Below are positions 1-7,855 of a stretch of DNA of 30,672 nt, piece by piece. The notes below the pieces were generated by a model that made no database searches, was not told the DNA's origin, and was given only the letters and a program-made list of their open reading frames with translations. The DNA is taken from the NCBI GenBank assembly GCA_025060555.1, contig JANXBC010000005.1, positions 1 through 30,672 on the forward strand. The letters run 5' to 3'. The first letter of the stretch is position 1. Each line of letters opens with the position of its first letter. The stretch comes from Candidatus Bipolaricaulota bacterium (lineage in GTDB: Bacteria; Bipolaricaulota; Bipolaricaulia; Bipolaricaulales; Bipolaricaulaceae). A program made the position numbers and the translations under genes.

Positions 1-1
1 C

Positions 2-319
2 CAGCGGACCACGTACGGCGAGGCCCTGGCCACCTGCCACCCCTACATGTGGGCCGTGAAACCCCACTACTACGGCGCGGACTTCTACAACTTCCCCTAC
101 ACCTTCGGGCTCCTTTTTGGGCTTGGCCTTTACGAGCGCTACCGGGAGGAGGGGGAGAAGTTCCTCGCCCGCTACGAGGAGCTTTTGGCTTCCGTAGGGA
201 TGTACCCCGTGGCCGAGCTGGCCCAGCGCTTCGGGTTTGATCTTTCCTCGCCGGCATTCTGGCAGAGAGGAATGGGCATTCTGGCCGAGAAGATCGCGGC
301 CTTTGCGACGTTGGTATAA
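2..319 (+). CDS. M3-family oligoendopeptidase F-like, C-terminal fragment
   Basis: This is the C-terminal end of a zinc metallopeptidase of family M3 (oligoendopeptidase F type), which cleaves short peptides in the cytoplasm. The reading frame is open from base 2, so the gene begins before the window and only about 105 residues are visible. The stretch around HPYMWAVKPHYY, FYNFPYTFGLLFGLGLY and the ending with an aromatic-rich helix and FWQ match the conserved C-terminal catalytic-domain segment of PepF, which contributes tyrosines and histidine near the substrate. The catalytic HExxH motif would lie upstream and is not seen. The TAA stop is 26 bases before the ATG of the MATE gene on the same strand, so the two may be co-transcribed. 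Family assignment is confident; substrate is unknown. Confidence 0.85.
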   Translation, partial: QRTTYGEALATCHPYMWAVKPHYYGADFYNFPYTFGLLFGLGLYERYREEGEKFLARYEELLASVGMYPVAELAQRFGFDLSSPAFWQRGMGILAEKIAAFATLV

Positions 320-345
320 CCGGAGTTTTTCGGGGAAGCTTGCTT

Positions 346-1761
346 ATGCGCTTTCGTTCCCCGTCAACTCAGGAAATCCTGAGCGGACCAGCTTTGCCCA
401 CGATGACCCGGATCGGGCTGCCCGCCGTCTTGGGTTCGCTTCTTTTTACCTTGTACAACCTGGCTGATGCTTTTTGGATCGGGCGGCTTCCCGCTGGCAG
501 CGGCGCGGAAGCCATGGCGGGAATCCAGGTGTCTTGGCCGATCATTTGGTTCCTCATCTCGTTCATCTCAGGATTTGCTGGCGCCGCAGCCAGCGCTCTT
601 GTGGCCCAGTACATCGGTGCAGGGAAACCTGGGGAAGCTAATTTCGCCCTAAACCAACTCTTCACCCTCTCCCTTGGCGCCAGCGTGCTCTTCGCCGGTC
701 TGGGTTATGTGTGTTCGCCACCCCTCCTTCGGCTTCTTGTGGGAAGAACGGGCGTGGCTGAGGCCGCGGCGCTGTACATCAAGATCATTTTCCTTGGCCT
801 TCCCACCATGGTTTTGCCTGGCCTGTTCTATTCGGCCTTGGCAGCGACGGGTGATACCGTCACCCCTCTCCTGGTTATGGGCACGGGCACGGTTTTGAAC
901 ATGGCTTTGGACGCACCACTGGTTTTGGGTTGGGGGCCAATCCCACGCATGGGCATCGTTGGCGCAGCCTATGCCACCGTGGCCTCCCAGGGCATCAGCA
1001 CCCTTGTTTTTCTCGCCCTTTTTGTCCGCGGAAAGGGCGTGCTCAAGATCGTGCGCTCTCGCCTTAGGCCCCGTGCCGCATGGATCGCGAAGGGTTTGCG
1101 GATCGGAATCCCTGCGGCGTTAGGGCAATCGAGCATGGCCTTTGGGTTTGTGGTCATGACCGCGGTGATCGGCCGGCTCCCGGATGCCGCCACCGCTCTC
1201 GCTGGCTACGGCATCGGTGACCGCATCCTGGGGATGCTCTTCATCCTCACCGATGGCCTGGGGGTGGGGCTGACGACCATGGTTGGCCAAGCCCTGGGCG
1301 CCGGGAAGTTCGCGCGGGCCCGGGAGCTAGTGCGCAAGGGCATAACCCTGCTTGTAGGCGTGCTTGCCTTGGAAGCCGCGTTCCTTTGGCCACTGCGAAG
1401 GATGCTTGTGGCCGTATTCATGCCCAGCCGTCCCGACGTGATCAATATGGGCGCCAGCTTCATCGGGGCTTTCGCCGTGAGCATGCCGTTCTTGGGCACA
1501 TTCTTTGCCGCAATGTCCATCTACCGCGGCGCTGGCCACAACCTTCCCACCATGCTCCTTGGTTTTCTCCGGCTTTGGCTCTTGCGCATCCCTCTTTCCT
1601 GGCTTTTTGGGTTCACGTTGGGATTGGGAGCAAGCGGAGTCTGGTGGGGCATGTCCCTTTCCAACGTGGTGAGCGGCCTCATCGCTTTGGCATTGCTTCT
1701 TTCCGGAAGCTGGCAGAAGACGGTGGTAGAAGGGCCGGCCGAGCAGAGATTTGCCCAATAG
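346..1761 (+). CDS. MATE family efflux transporter
   Basis: Predicted inner-membrane antiporter of the multidrug and toxic compound extrusion family, expected to export organic cations or drugs using a Na+ or H+ gradient. The protein is about 471 residues, normal for MATE, with roughly twelve hydrophobic segments in two homologous halves. The first half opens with a GLPAVLGSLLFTLYNLADAFWIG pattern (IGLPA followed by N-x-x-D-x-x-x-I-G), which is characteristic, and the second with IGIPAALGQSS. The ATG at 346 is preferred over a TTG at 340 because a GGGGAA sequence lies about 8 bases upstream. The 3' end lies only 31 bases before the truD GTG and is probably in the same transcript. The substrate cannot be told from sequence. 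Confidence 0.9.
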   Translation: MRFRSPSTQEILSGPALPTMTRIGLPAVLGSLLFTLYNLADAFWIGRLPAGSGAEAMAGIQVSWPIIWFLISFISGFAGAAASALVAQYIGAGKPGEANFALNQLFTLSLGASVLFAGLGYVCSPPLLRLLVGRTGVAEAAALYIKIIFLGLPTMVLPGLFYSALAATGDTVTPLLVMGTGTVLNMALDAPLVLGWGPIPRMGIVGAAYATVASQGISTLVFLALFVRGKGVLKIVRSRLRPRAAWIAKGLRIGIPAALGQSSMAFGFVVMTAVIGRLPDAATALAGYGIGDRILGMLFILTDGLGVGLTTMVGQALGAGKFARARELVRKGITLLVGVLALEAAFLWPLRRMLVAVFMPSRPDVINMGASFIGAFAVSMPFLGTFFAAMSIYRGAGHNLPTMLLGFLRLWLLRIPLSWLFGFTLGLGASGVWWGMSLSNVVSGLIALALLLSGSWQKTVVEGPAEQRFAQ

Positions 1762-1792
1762 CCGGGAAAATCCTGAGGTTTGGGGGTGCGCG

Positions 1793-3013
1793 GTGCGTAT
1801 CAAGACTATTCCTGAGGATTTTCGCGTGGAGGAGCTCCTCAAGATCGCGGTTTGCGCAGAGGGACCATATGCCGTTTTCCGCGTGGAAAAAAGAAACCTG
1901 ACCACCTTGGAAGCTCAGGTGCGCTTGGCCTCGGCCCTGGGCGTGCCGCCATCCGCAATCCACTTCCCAGCCCTCAAGGACAAAGTGGCTGTGGCGATCC
2001 AGCACTGCTCAATCAGGGCCAGAAAGAGAAATTTCCCCGATTCCGTAGAGATACCGGGGATTTCTGCAAAACTCTTGGGGTTCAGCGCTCGGCACTTAGT
2101 CTCGCAAGATCTAGCCGGAAACAAGTTCACCGTGACCCTGCGGGATATCCGCACCGAGGAAGTCAGGCAAATCACTGTGCGGTTTGAAATCGTGAGCAAA
2201 GAAGGGTTCCCAAATTACTTCGACCTTCAACGCTTCGGGTCGTGGAGCGCCCGGTTTGGCTTTCCGGGGAAACTCCTTCTCCTTGGCCGTTGGGAAGAGG
2301 CTTTGCGCGCGTATTTGGCCGAGCCCCTGGCTGGCGATCCACCGCCGGTGCTGCGGTTCAAGAAAATTGCGCGTGAGCATTGGGGGGATTGGAAATTTCT
2401 CAAGGAGAGAGCGCCGCGTGGGAATCTCCGGAGTGTCCTGACCTTTCTTTGCGATCACCCCCAAGATTTCAAGCGGGCGGTGAACCTCATCACCCCGCGG
2501 GTCCTCTCCCTTTGGCTTTCCGCCTACCAGAGTTTTCTTTGGAACCGCGTGGCTTCGCGGGTCCTCGAGAAGCTCGTGGGGAAAAGCCAGGCCTTGGCCC
2601 ATCTTCGCTTCCCGTGGGGCACAGTGGCCGTGCCCGTCTATCCCCTCGATCTCGAGCTCCAGCGGGAGCTCCTCGACGTGAGCCTCCCCTTGCCCTCGGC
2701 TAAAAGTGTCCGCGCGGGCGGGGAGGACCCCGGAAGCCGTGCGCTTTTGGCGGTGCTGGCCGAGGAGGGGCTGGAGCTGAGGGACCTGCGGGCCCGGGGG
2801 GTAGAACGGGCCTATCTTCCGCGGGGTGGACGGGCCCTCTGGGTGGTGCCCAGCGAACCAAAGGCCAGAGAACCCGAGCCGGACGAGCTTTTCCCCGGTC
2901 GGCAGAAGCTATCCCTTTCCTTTTCCCTTCCTCCCGGGGCCTACGCTACCCTCCTCCTTCGCCTCTTGGAGCGCCTCAAAGAAAATTTGCCCAAGGAAGA
3001 AACCGCAGATTAG
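1793..3013 (+). CDS. truD: tRNA pseudouridine(13) synthase TruD
   Basis: TruD converts U13 of certain tRNAs to pseudouridine. The 406-residue protein begins MRIKTIPEDFRVEE, the usual TruD start, so the GTG at 1793 is preferred to an in-frame TTG at 1751 that would overlap the MATE gene. The catalytic motif normally read as G-x-K-D appears as ALKDKVAVAIQ, giving nucleophile Asp63 next to Lys62; the usual glycine is alanine here. Later TruD landmarks are NYFDLQRFG (near 140) and SAYQSFLWNRVASR (near 245), followed by the family-specific insertion domain. It follows the MATE gene closely and precedes the HsdR-N-like nuclease by 6 bases, so these genes are probably co-transcribed. Family identity is firm. 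Confidence 0.92.
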   Translation: MRIKTIPEDFRVEELLKIAVCAEGPYAVFRVEKRNLTTLEAQVRLASALGVPPSAIHFPALKDKVAVAIQHCSIRARKRNFPDSVEIPGISAKLLGFSARHLVSQDLAGNKFTVTLRDIRTEEVRQITVRFEIVSKEGFPNYFDLQRFGSWSARFGFPGKLLLLGRWEEALRAYLAEPLAGDPPPVLRFKKIAREHWGDWKFLKERAPRGNLRSVLTFLCDHPQDFKRAVNLITPRVLSLWLSAYQSFLWNRVASRVLEKLVGKSQALAHLRFPWGTVAVPVYPLDLELQRELLDVSLPLPSAKSVRAGGEDPGSRALLAVLAEEGLELRDLRARGVERAYLPRGGRALWVVPSEPKAREPEPDELFPGRQKLSLSFSLPPGAYATLLLRLLERLKENLPKEETAD

Positions 3014-3019
3014 CATTTA

Positions 3020-3901
3020 ATGATGGCTTTAGAAAGGCTTTTGGAAGTGCTGCAAATGGTGCGGGAGAGGGCAGAGAAGCATCGTGCAGATTTGGAAAAG
3101 AGCGAGGCGTTGACAAGGTACGCCCTCATCGATCCCGTGTTGCGCGCGCTGGGTTGGGATACAGAGAACCCTACACAAGTGCGCCCGGAGTTCGCGACGG
3201 ACACGGGTACTCCGGATTACGCCCTTCTTTGGGAAGGCAAGCCCCATGTGATGGTGGAAGCCAAGGCTTTGGGGAAAAAGCTCGAAGGAGCGCAAGATAA
3301 GGCCTTTCACTATGCTTACCAAAACGGCGTCCCCTATTTTGTGACCACAGACGGACTCCGTTGGGAGCTCTACGACGTGTTTGAGCGAGACAAGGACAAA
3401 CGCAGACTTTTTGTGGTCAACCTTGCGGAGGGGGAGGCCCAAGCCGCGCGTGTCCTTTTGGCCCTTTGGCGGCCCGCCATGCCCGCGGTTGCGGTTCCAC
3501 CCCAGCCTGTGATCGTTCCGCCTCCAAAGGGGCGCTTAAGCCTTACCGAATTGCTGGCCAAGATGGAGCGCAAGAAAATTCCCCAGGGCTCAAAACCTCC
3601 GAACGAGCTCCATCTCCCTGACGGCCAAACAGTCTCGATCAAATACTGGCGCGATCTGGTTACAGCCGTCGTGGCGTGGGCTATGGAACACGCCCGCTTG
3701 CCCGTCCCGTTGCGATTCCCCTCAACAGGGCGGGTCCTTGTGGCCAAAACGCCGGAAGGCATGCGTGCTCCCAAAGAGGTAAAAGGTTACTACGTAGAGA
3801 CGCATGCTTCGGCTCTCTACGTTTTGAAATTCACGCAAGCCGTGCTCGCCGAAGCCGGGCTGGACCCAAAGGATTTTCAAGTCACACTACGGAGCTCCTG
3901 A
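3020..3901 (+). CDS. Orphan HsdR N-terminal-like (PD-(D/E)XK) nuclease
   Basis: A 293-residue protein whose first ~150 residues match the HsdR N-terminal/type IV restriction-like nuclease domain found in type I restriction subunits and in stand-alone proteins. After a coiled-coil-like N-terminal helix and a YALIDPVLRALGWD motif, the nuclease core shows Pro-Asp66-Tyr, then Glu80-Ala-Lys82, and a downstream Gln/Tyr helix (AQDKAFHYAYQ) before YFVTTDG and W-x-L-Y. D66, E80 and K82 are the expected metal and catalytic residues. A proline-rich linker near 160-175 leads to a C-terminal domain of about 110 residues that I do not recognise. No helicase, HsdM, HsdS or methylase gene is nearby. Two adjacent ATGs (3020, 3023) are possible; neither has a clear ribosome site, suggesting coupling to truD. 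Its last 15 bases overlap the convergent membrane gene. Confidence 0.75.
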   Translation: MMALERLLEVLQMVRERAEKHRADLEKSEALTRYALIDPVLRALGWDTENPTQVRPEFATDTGTPDYALLWEGKPHVMVEAKALGKKLEGAQDKAFHYAYQNGVPYFVTTDGLRWELYDVFERDKDKRRLFVVNLAEGEAQAARVLLALWRPAMPAVAVPPQPVIVPPPKGRLSLTELLAKMERKKIPQGSKPPNELHLPDGQTVSIKYWRDLVTAVVAWAMEHARLPVPLRFPSTGRVLVAKTPEGMRAPKEVKGYYVETHASALYVLKFTQAVLAEAGLDPKDFQVTLRSS

Positions 3902-4345
3902 AACTTTCGCAGACGAAAAAGAAGCGAAAGCTAAGGTAGCCCCTAAGGCTGCGAGGGGCGGGCTGAGGTAGAACGCCCATTCCCAGTCGGTGAAGGAAGC
4001 AAGAAGGAAGGCAAGCCCGGTGCCGAGGCCAGCACCAAGCAAACTGAACCAAGGATCGCCAAGGCTTCCCAGACGAAAACCGGTCCAGGTCACACCGGCC
4101 CACGCACCTACGGTGGAACCCAATGCATAGCCCACGTATGCACAAAGGATCGGCGCCAAAACGCCGTCGATCAGGCCCCAGCCGGCCGCTTGGGCGACAG
4201 CCGCACCAATCTGTGCACCCAAAGCTCCGCCTAAATAGCCAAAAACTGTGCCCACGCCCACCTGCCAAGCAGACGTTTCCCAAGAAACTGCCCAGCCCAC
4301 GCTCCCCACCAAAACCACGACCATCAGGCCCAAGAGGAATTTCAC
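3887..4345 (-). CDS. Small glycine-rich membrane protein of unknown function
   Basis: Not recognised as a named family. The 152-residue product begins with a hydrophobic signal-like segment (MKFLLGLMVVVLVGSVGWA) and then has about three further hydrophobic, glycine- and alanine-rich stretches with spaced glycines resembling glycine-zipper helices, ending in a short polar tail. It is therefore probably an integral or secreted membrane protein. The start is GTG at 4345, supported by a GGGAGG sequence 4 bases upstream on the minus strand. An alternative longer reading frame in the same region was rejected because its composition is basic and proline/arginine-rich and it has no ribosome site. It is transcribed divergently from the ThiF-like gene and converges on the nuclease gene with a 15-base overlap. 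Function unknown. Confidence 0.65.
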   Translation of the reverse strand: MKFLLGLMVVVLVGSVGWAVSWETSAWQVGVGTVFGYLGGALGAQIGAAVAQAAGWGLIDGVLAPILCAYVGYALGSTVGAWAGVTWTGFRLGSLGDPWFSLLGAGLGTGLAFLLASFTDWEWAFYLSPPLAALGATLAFASFSSAKVSGAP

Positions 4346-4375
4346 TGGCCCTCCCTGCTCCCATGATAGCGCGGT

Positions 4376-5413
4376 TTGGCACAGCCGCCCTTTTCCCCCA
4401 AAATCCTAAACGTGCTCGACCGTTATGCACGCCAGGTGATCCTTCCCCAGATCGGGGTCGAGGGGCAAAAGAGGCTTTCAGAGAAGAGAGTGCTTGTGGC
4501 TGGGTGCGGGGCCCTTGGCACGCACACTGCCGAAGCCCTCCTCCGCGCAGGCATCAAAAACCTCATCCTCGTGGATCGAGATATCGTGGAAATTCACAAC
4601 CTGCACCGGGTTTCCCTCTACACCCCTCAGGATGTGGGCCGGCCCAAAGCGGAGGTGGCCGCGGAGAAGCTTATCGCCATCGATCCTGAAGCGAACATCG
4701 AGTTCCACGTCGCCCACTTTGCCCCAAAACTCGCCGCGGAACTCCTGCCCAAGGTGGACATGGTCGTGGACGGCCTGGATAACTTGGAAACCCGGTATCT
4801 TGTGAACGACGCGTGTGTGAAGCACGAAAAGCCTTGGGTTTACACCGCGGTTTTAAGCACTTACGGAATGACCATGCCCATCGTGCCGGAGAAAGGGCCG
4901 TGTTTCCGGTGCCTTTTCCCCAATCCACCCGGGCCGGGGACCATCCCCACTTGCGCGGAAGCAGGGATCCTCGGGCCGGTGCCCATGGCCCTCGCCGCCA
5001 TCCAGGCCGCAACAGCCCTAGCTGTGCTTTTAGAGAGCCCGGACCTCCGCCCGGGTGAACTCCTCTACCTCGATCTTTGGGGGAAAAAAACGCAAACCGT
5101 TCACGTGGAGCGAGCTTCCAATTGTCCGACCTGTGTGGCTCGGGAATTTGAGTTTTTGCAAAGGGCCGCGCCGGCGGTCACCTTGTGTGGGGATGCTGTG
5201 CAGATTCTGCCAAAAGAGAAAATTTCTCTGGATTTGGTGGCCTTGGCCCGGCGCCTACGAGACCTTGGCCGAGCAGAAATCAAAAACGGCCTGCTCTTTT
5301 TTGAGAGCGGAGGTGTTTCGTTTACGGTGTTTCCGGACGGTCGGGCCTTGATCAAAGGCGTGGCCGATCCTAACAGGGCTCAGGCTCTGTACGAGCAGTT
5401 CATCACCCGCTGA
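4376..5413 (+). CDS. ThiF/MoeB/HesA-family E1-like adenylyltransferase
   Basis: E1-like enzyme that adenylates the C-terminal glycine of a ubiquitin-like sulfur carrier (ThiS, MoaD or similar). The core holds the nucleotide-binding GCGALG (residues 44-49), LVDRD (65-69), a DVGRPKAE helix, DNLETRYLVNDAC, and two zinc-binding CxxC pairs (C176/C179 and C250/C253). Cys193 in TIPTCAEAGILGP sits where catalytic-cysteine-loop residues lie in MoeB/ThiF. About 75 extra C-terminal residues form a small domain with FPDGRALIKG and a final helix, present in some ThiF-like proteins. A GTG at 4412 gives a start (MLDRYARQVILPQIG) closer to family length than the TTG at 4376; neither has a clear ribosome site. 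No thiS, moaD or persulfide-donor gene is adjacent, so the pathway (thiamine, molybdopterin or other) cannot be assigned. The end overlaps the TPR gene by 11 bases. Confidence 0.85.
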   Translation: MAQPPFSPKILNVLDRYARQVILPQIGVEGQKRLSEKRVLVAGCGALGTHTAEALLRAGIKNLILVDRDIVEIHNLHRVSLYTPQDVGRPKAEVAAEKLIAIDPEANIEFHVAHFAPKLAAELLPKVDMVVDGLDNLETRYLVNDACVKHEKPWVYTAVLSTYGMTMPIVPEKGPCFRCLFPNPPGPGTIPTCAEAGILGPVPMALAAIQAATALAVLLESPDLRPGELLYLDLWGKKTQTVHVERASNCPTCVAREFEFLQRAAPAVTLCGDAVQILPKEKISLDLVALARRLRDLGRAEIKNGLLFFESGGVSFTVFPDGRALIKGVADPNRAQALYEQFITR

Positions 5414-5933
5414 GGCGCCCCACAAGCCAGGCAAGCAAGAAGAACAGGGCCACAAGCCCAAGGGGAACGAGCAACATCGGCCAAGCCAATCGCCAAAGAG
5501 CCCTCTTCTGCTCGGGCGAGAGCTCCACTTTCCGCGGGTAGCGCATCTCCAGGCGCCTGGCTTTCTTCAACATCTTCACGGATTCTCCAATTTTCCCTTG
5601 CTTCCGATAGACGACCCCCAGGTTGTGATGGGCGGAGGCATGACGTGGGTCTTCTTGAATGGCGCGCTGGTATGCGTATTCAGCCCGGGCCAGATCCCCG
5701 GCGTCGAAGTACACGTTCCCCAGGCGAAAATAAATCGTGGCCTTCTCCTCGCCATAGCGGAGGAGGTCCACAAGGAGGTCGATCGCTTCCTTGTGGCGTT
5801 TCGCGCGGCGCAGTCCCTCCGCGTGCTCCAAAACCTCCTGTACAAGCTGACGCCGTTCGCTTGGCGTCAGCTCGCTGGGGTCGGGGAGCGGAGGAGTGAA
5901 AGCCGTTCCTTCACCGCTTTGATGTCCTGCCAT
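5403..5933 (-). CDS. TPR-repeat protein with C-terminal membrane anchor
   Basis: A 176-residue protein with a helical N-terminal region and at least two tetratricopeptide repeats in residues 65-130 (for example ATIYFRLGNVYFDAGDLARA followed by SAHHNLGVVYRKQGK). TPRs bind other proteins. A single strong hydrophobic segment (about 148-172, LAWPMLLVPLGLVALFFLLAWLVG) near the end suggests a tail-anchored inner-membrane scaffold with the TPRs in the cytoplasm. The ATG at 5933 overlaps the end of the uracil-DNA glycosylase gene by 67 bases and has no clear ribosome site, so translation may be coupled. The 3' end overlaps the convergent ThiF-like gene by 11 bases. The partner protein is unknown. Confidence 0.75.
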   Translation of the reverse strand: MAGHQSGEGTAFTPPLPDPSELTPSERRQLVQEVLEHAEGLRRAKRHKEAIDLLVDLLRYGEEKATIYFRLGNVYFDAGDLARAEYAYQRAIQEDPRHASAHHNLGVVYRKQGKIGESVKMLKKARRLEMRYPRKVELSPEQKRALWRLAWPMLLVPLGLVALFFLLAWLVGRLSG

Positions 5934-6469
5934 GTGAGATACTTTGGACTCCCTTTGGCTGAGATGGGATTGCGCAGAAGATAGCTTGGGTGAAACATGG
6001 GGAAGACCTCGATGCCGCCTTTCCAGGGAAAGAAGCGGCCCCGCAAATCATTGATCCCGTCGTTGCGCCCCAAAAGCCAATGCGTCGGGGTATTGCCGAG
6101 GGTGACGATTATTTTGGGGCGGACAAGGCCGATTTGTGCGGCCAACCATTCCCAGCAAGAGGCCATTTCCTCTCGCGTGGGCACACGGTTTCCCGGCGGC
6201 CGACACTTAACGACGTTGGTGATGTACACCTCTTCCCGCGGGATTTCGGCGCTCGCAAGGATCTTGGTGAGGAGTTGTCCGGCGGGGCCGACAAAGGGCC
6301 GTCCCGTTTGATCTTCCACTTCGCCAGGGGCCTCACCGATGAACATGAGTTCCGCGGGAGCACGGCCCTCCCCAAACACGACTTGGGTGCGGTTTTCGCC
6401 CAATGGGCAGCGGCGGCAGGAAAACACGCGCACACGCAGGTCCTCCAAAGATGGCGCAAAACGCGACAA
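5867..6469 (-). CDS. Family 4 (4Fe-4S) uracil-DNA glycosylase
   Basis: Type 4 uracil-DNA glycosylase, which removes uracil arising from cytosine deamination and starts base-excision repair. Motifs are in order: GEAPGEVEDQTGRPFVGPAG (uracil-binding and catalytic loop), TNVVKCRPPGNR, the LGN segment, and FHPSYLLRNP (DNA-intercalation loop). Four cysteines with family-4 spacing (C18, C21, C89, C105 in this numbering) would hold the iron-sulfur cluster. The TTG at 6469 is chosen because GGAGGTG lies 8 bases upstream; a longer frame starting at 6499 would begin inside the tRNA-Gly gene. That gives 200 residues, normal for the family. This type is frequent in thermophiles and other lineages lacking UNG. 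It lies directly behind tRNA-Gly on the minus strand and is probably transcribed from the tRNA or pgk promoter. Confidence 0.92.
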   Translation of the reverse strand: MSRFAPSLEDLRVRVFSCRRCPLGENRTQVVFGEGRAPAELMFIGEAPGEVEDQTGRPFVGPAGQLLTKILASAEIPREEVYITNVVKCRPPGNRVPTREEMASCWEWLAAQIGLVRPKIIVTLGNTPTHWLLGRNDGINDLRGRFFPWKGGIEVFPMFHPSYLLRNPISAKGSPKYLTWQDIKAVKERLSLLRSPTPAS

Positions 6470-6487
6470 AGGGGGGCACCTCCAACC

Positions 6488-6563
<76 letters not shown>

Positions 6564-6573
6564 GTCCGCAAAT

Positions 6574-6602
6574 ATTATACGCGCGAGGGGCTCAGGGGTC
6601 AG
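6574..6602 (-). promoter_or_regulatory. Promoter of tRNA-Gly (and probably udg-TPR)
   Basis: On the minus strand a consensus -10 box TATAAT lies at 6579-6574, with CTGACC (4 of 6 matches to TTGACA) 17 bases upstream at 6602-6597. Transcription would begin about 4 bases before the mature tRNA 5' end. The -35 box overlaps the pgk stop codon, so the tRNA and following genes can be expressed apart from pgk. Confidence 0.6.
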
Positions 6603-7780
6603 TCGGCGCGGAGAACCTCCAGGGCCGGCATGGGTTCACCCTGGAGGAAGCTCAGGGTGGCTCCGCCACCAGTGGACACGTACCCGAACTTTTCGGTGAG
6701 CCCAAGCTTCTCCACGGCCTCCCCAGTCTCGCCGCCCCCCACCACCGTGAACGCCTTGGAGCTGATCATGGCGCGAGCGATGGCCTCCGTGCCCTTGGCA
6801 AAAGGCGGGATCTCAAATGCCCCCATGGGGCCAGTCCAAACCACCGTGCCAGCCCGCTGGATCACCTCGGCAAAGCGCCCCACCGTGGCCGGCCCAATAT
6901 CCAAGCCCATCCACCCCTCGGGTATGGCCTGCACAGAGATGACCTTCACCTCTACGCCCTCTTTGAGCTCCGGTGCCACCACCACATCCACAGGAAGATG
7001 TAGCTCTTTGCCCTTCTCGCGGATCTGGTTGATGAGATCCTTGATGGTGGGAAGGAGTTTCTCATCGAGCACGGATTTCCCCACCTTCAGTCCTTGGGCA
7101 GCCAAGAAGGTGAAGGCCACCCCGCCGCCAATGAGGAATCCATCCACGTGAGGAAGGAGCCCGGTGAGGACCCCGAGTTTGTCCTTGGCCTTTTTCCCAC
7201 CAACCAAGACGTAAAAAGGTCGGCGTGGGTTGCTAAGAAGCTCGGAGAGGACCTCAACCTCACGCTCCATGAGAAAGCCAGCATAGGCCGGAAGATATTT
7301 GGCGACCCCCACGGTTGAGGCGTGCGCCCGGTGGGCGGTGGCAAACGCATCGTTCACGAAAATGTCGAACGGCTCAGCCAAAGCCTTGGCGAACTTCGGA
7401 TCATTTTCCTCTTCGCCAGGATGGAAGCGCACGTTTTCTAGCATGAGTAGCTCGCCGGGTTTCAGTGCCTCCAGGGCTTTGCGCACCTCGGGGCCGATAC
7501 AGTCGGAAAGGCAGGGCACAGGCTTCCCCAAAAGCTTCCCGAGCCTTTCCGCCACGGGTTTGAGCCGCAGCTCCTCCACTACTTTCCCTTCCGGCCGGCC
7601 CAAATGCGAGCACACCCCCACCCGCGCCCCCCGCTCCAAAAGCCAGCGCAGCGTGGGAAGGATCGCGCGAATTCGAGAATCGTCGGCTACCTTTCCATCA
7701 GCAAGAGGCACGTTTAAGTCCGCTCGGAAAAGGACTTTCTTCCCCCAGGGGTCAATCTCCCGAACCGTGCGTAATCTCAT
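6599..7780 (-). CDS. pgk: Phosphoglycerate kinase
   Basis: Cytoplasmic glycolytic/gluconeogenic enzyme that transfers the phosphate of 1,3-bisphosphoglycerate to ADP. The 393-residue protein carries the whole set of PGK motifs: FRADLNVPL (substrate site), DSRIR, SHLGRP, LENVRFHPGEE, VNDAFATAHRAHAS, GGKKAKDKLG, WTGPMGAFE, and the nucleotide-binding GGGETG and STGGGA loops near the C-terminus. The ATG at 7780 is preferred to a TTG at 7792; a GTGAGG lies just before it. A promoter is visible upstream in the gap shared with the divergent LolA-like gene. Downstream, tRNA-Gly, uracil-DNA glycosylase and the TPR gene follow in the same direction. No other glycolytic gene is adjacent. Confidence 0.96.
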   Translation of the reverse strand: MRLRTVREIDPWGKKVLFRADLNVPLADGKVADDSRIRAILPTLRWLLERGARVGVCSHLGRPEGKVVEELRLKPVAERLGKLLGKPVPCLSDCIGPEVRKALEALKPGELLMLENVRFHPGEEENDPKFAKALAEPFDIFVNDAFATAHRAHASTVGVAKYLPAYAGFLMEREVEVLSELLSNPRRPFYVLVGGKKAKDKLGVLTGLLPHVDGFLIGGGVAFTFLAAQGLKVGKSVLDEKLLPTIKDLINQIREKGKELHLPVDVVVAPELKEGVEVKVISVQAIPEGWMGLDIGPATVGRFAEVIQRAGTVVWTGPMGAFEIPPFAKGTEAIARAMISSKAFTVVGGGETGEAVEKLGLTEKFGYVSTGGGATLSFLQGEPMPALEVLRAD

Positions 7781-7798
7781 GGCCCTCACCAAACACTG

Positions 7799-7827
7799 AT
7801 TTTATGCAAACCAAGTAGCGTAGGCAA
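7799..7827 (-). promoter_or_regulatory. Putative pgk promoter
   Basis: Minus strand: -35 TTGCCT at 7827-7822 and -10 TAAAAT at 7804-7799, separated by 17 bases. The expected start of transcription is near 7792, leaving a short leader that contains GGTGAGG before the pgk ATG. Confidence 0.5.
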
Positions 7828-7855
7828 ATGGCAAAGTCTTGGGGTAGGATTGCGC

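Noticed and set aside
3882..4430. 182-codon minus-strand frame overlapping the small membrane protein
   Set aside because: Composition is Arg/Cys/Gly-rich as in shadow frames, and the 152-residue frame has a signal-like start with a ribosome site.
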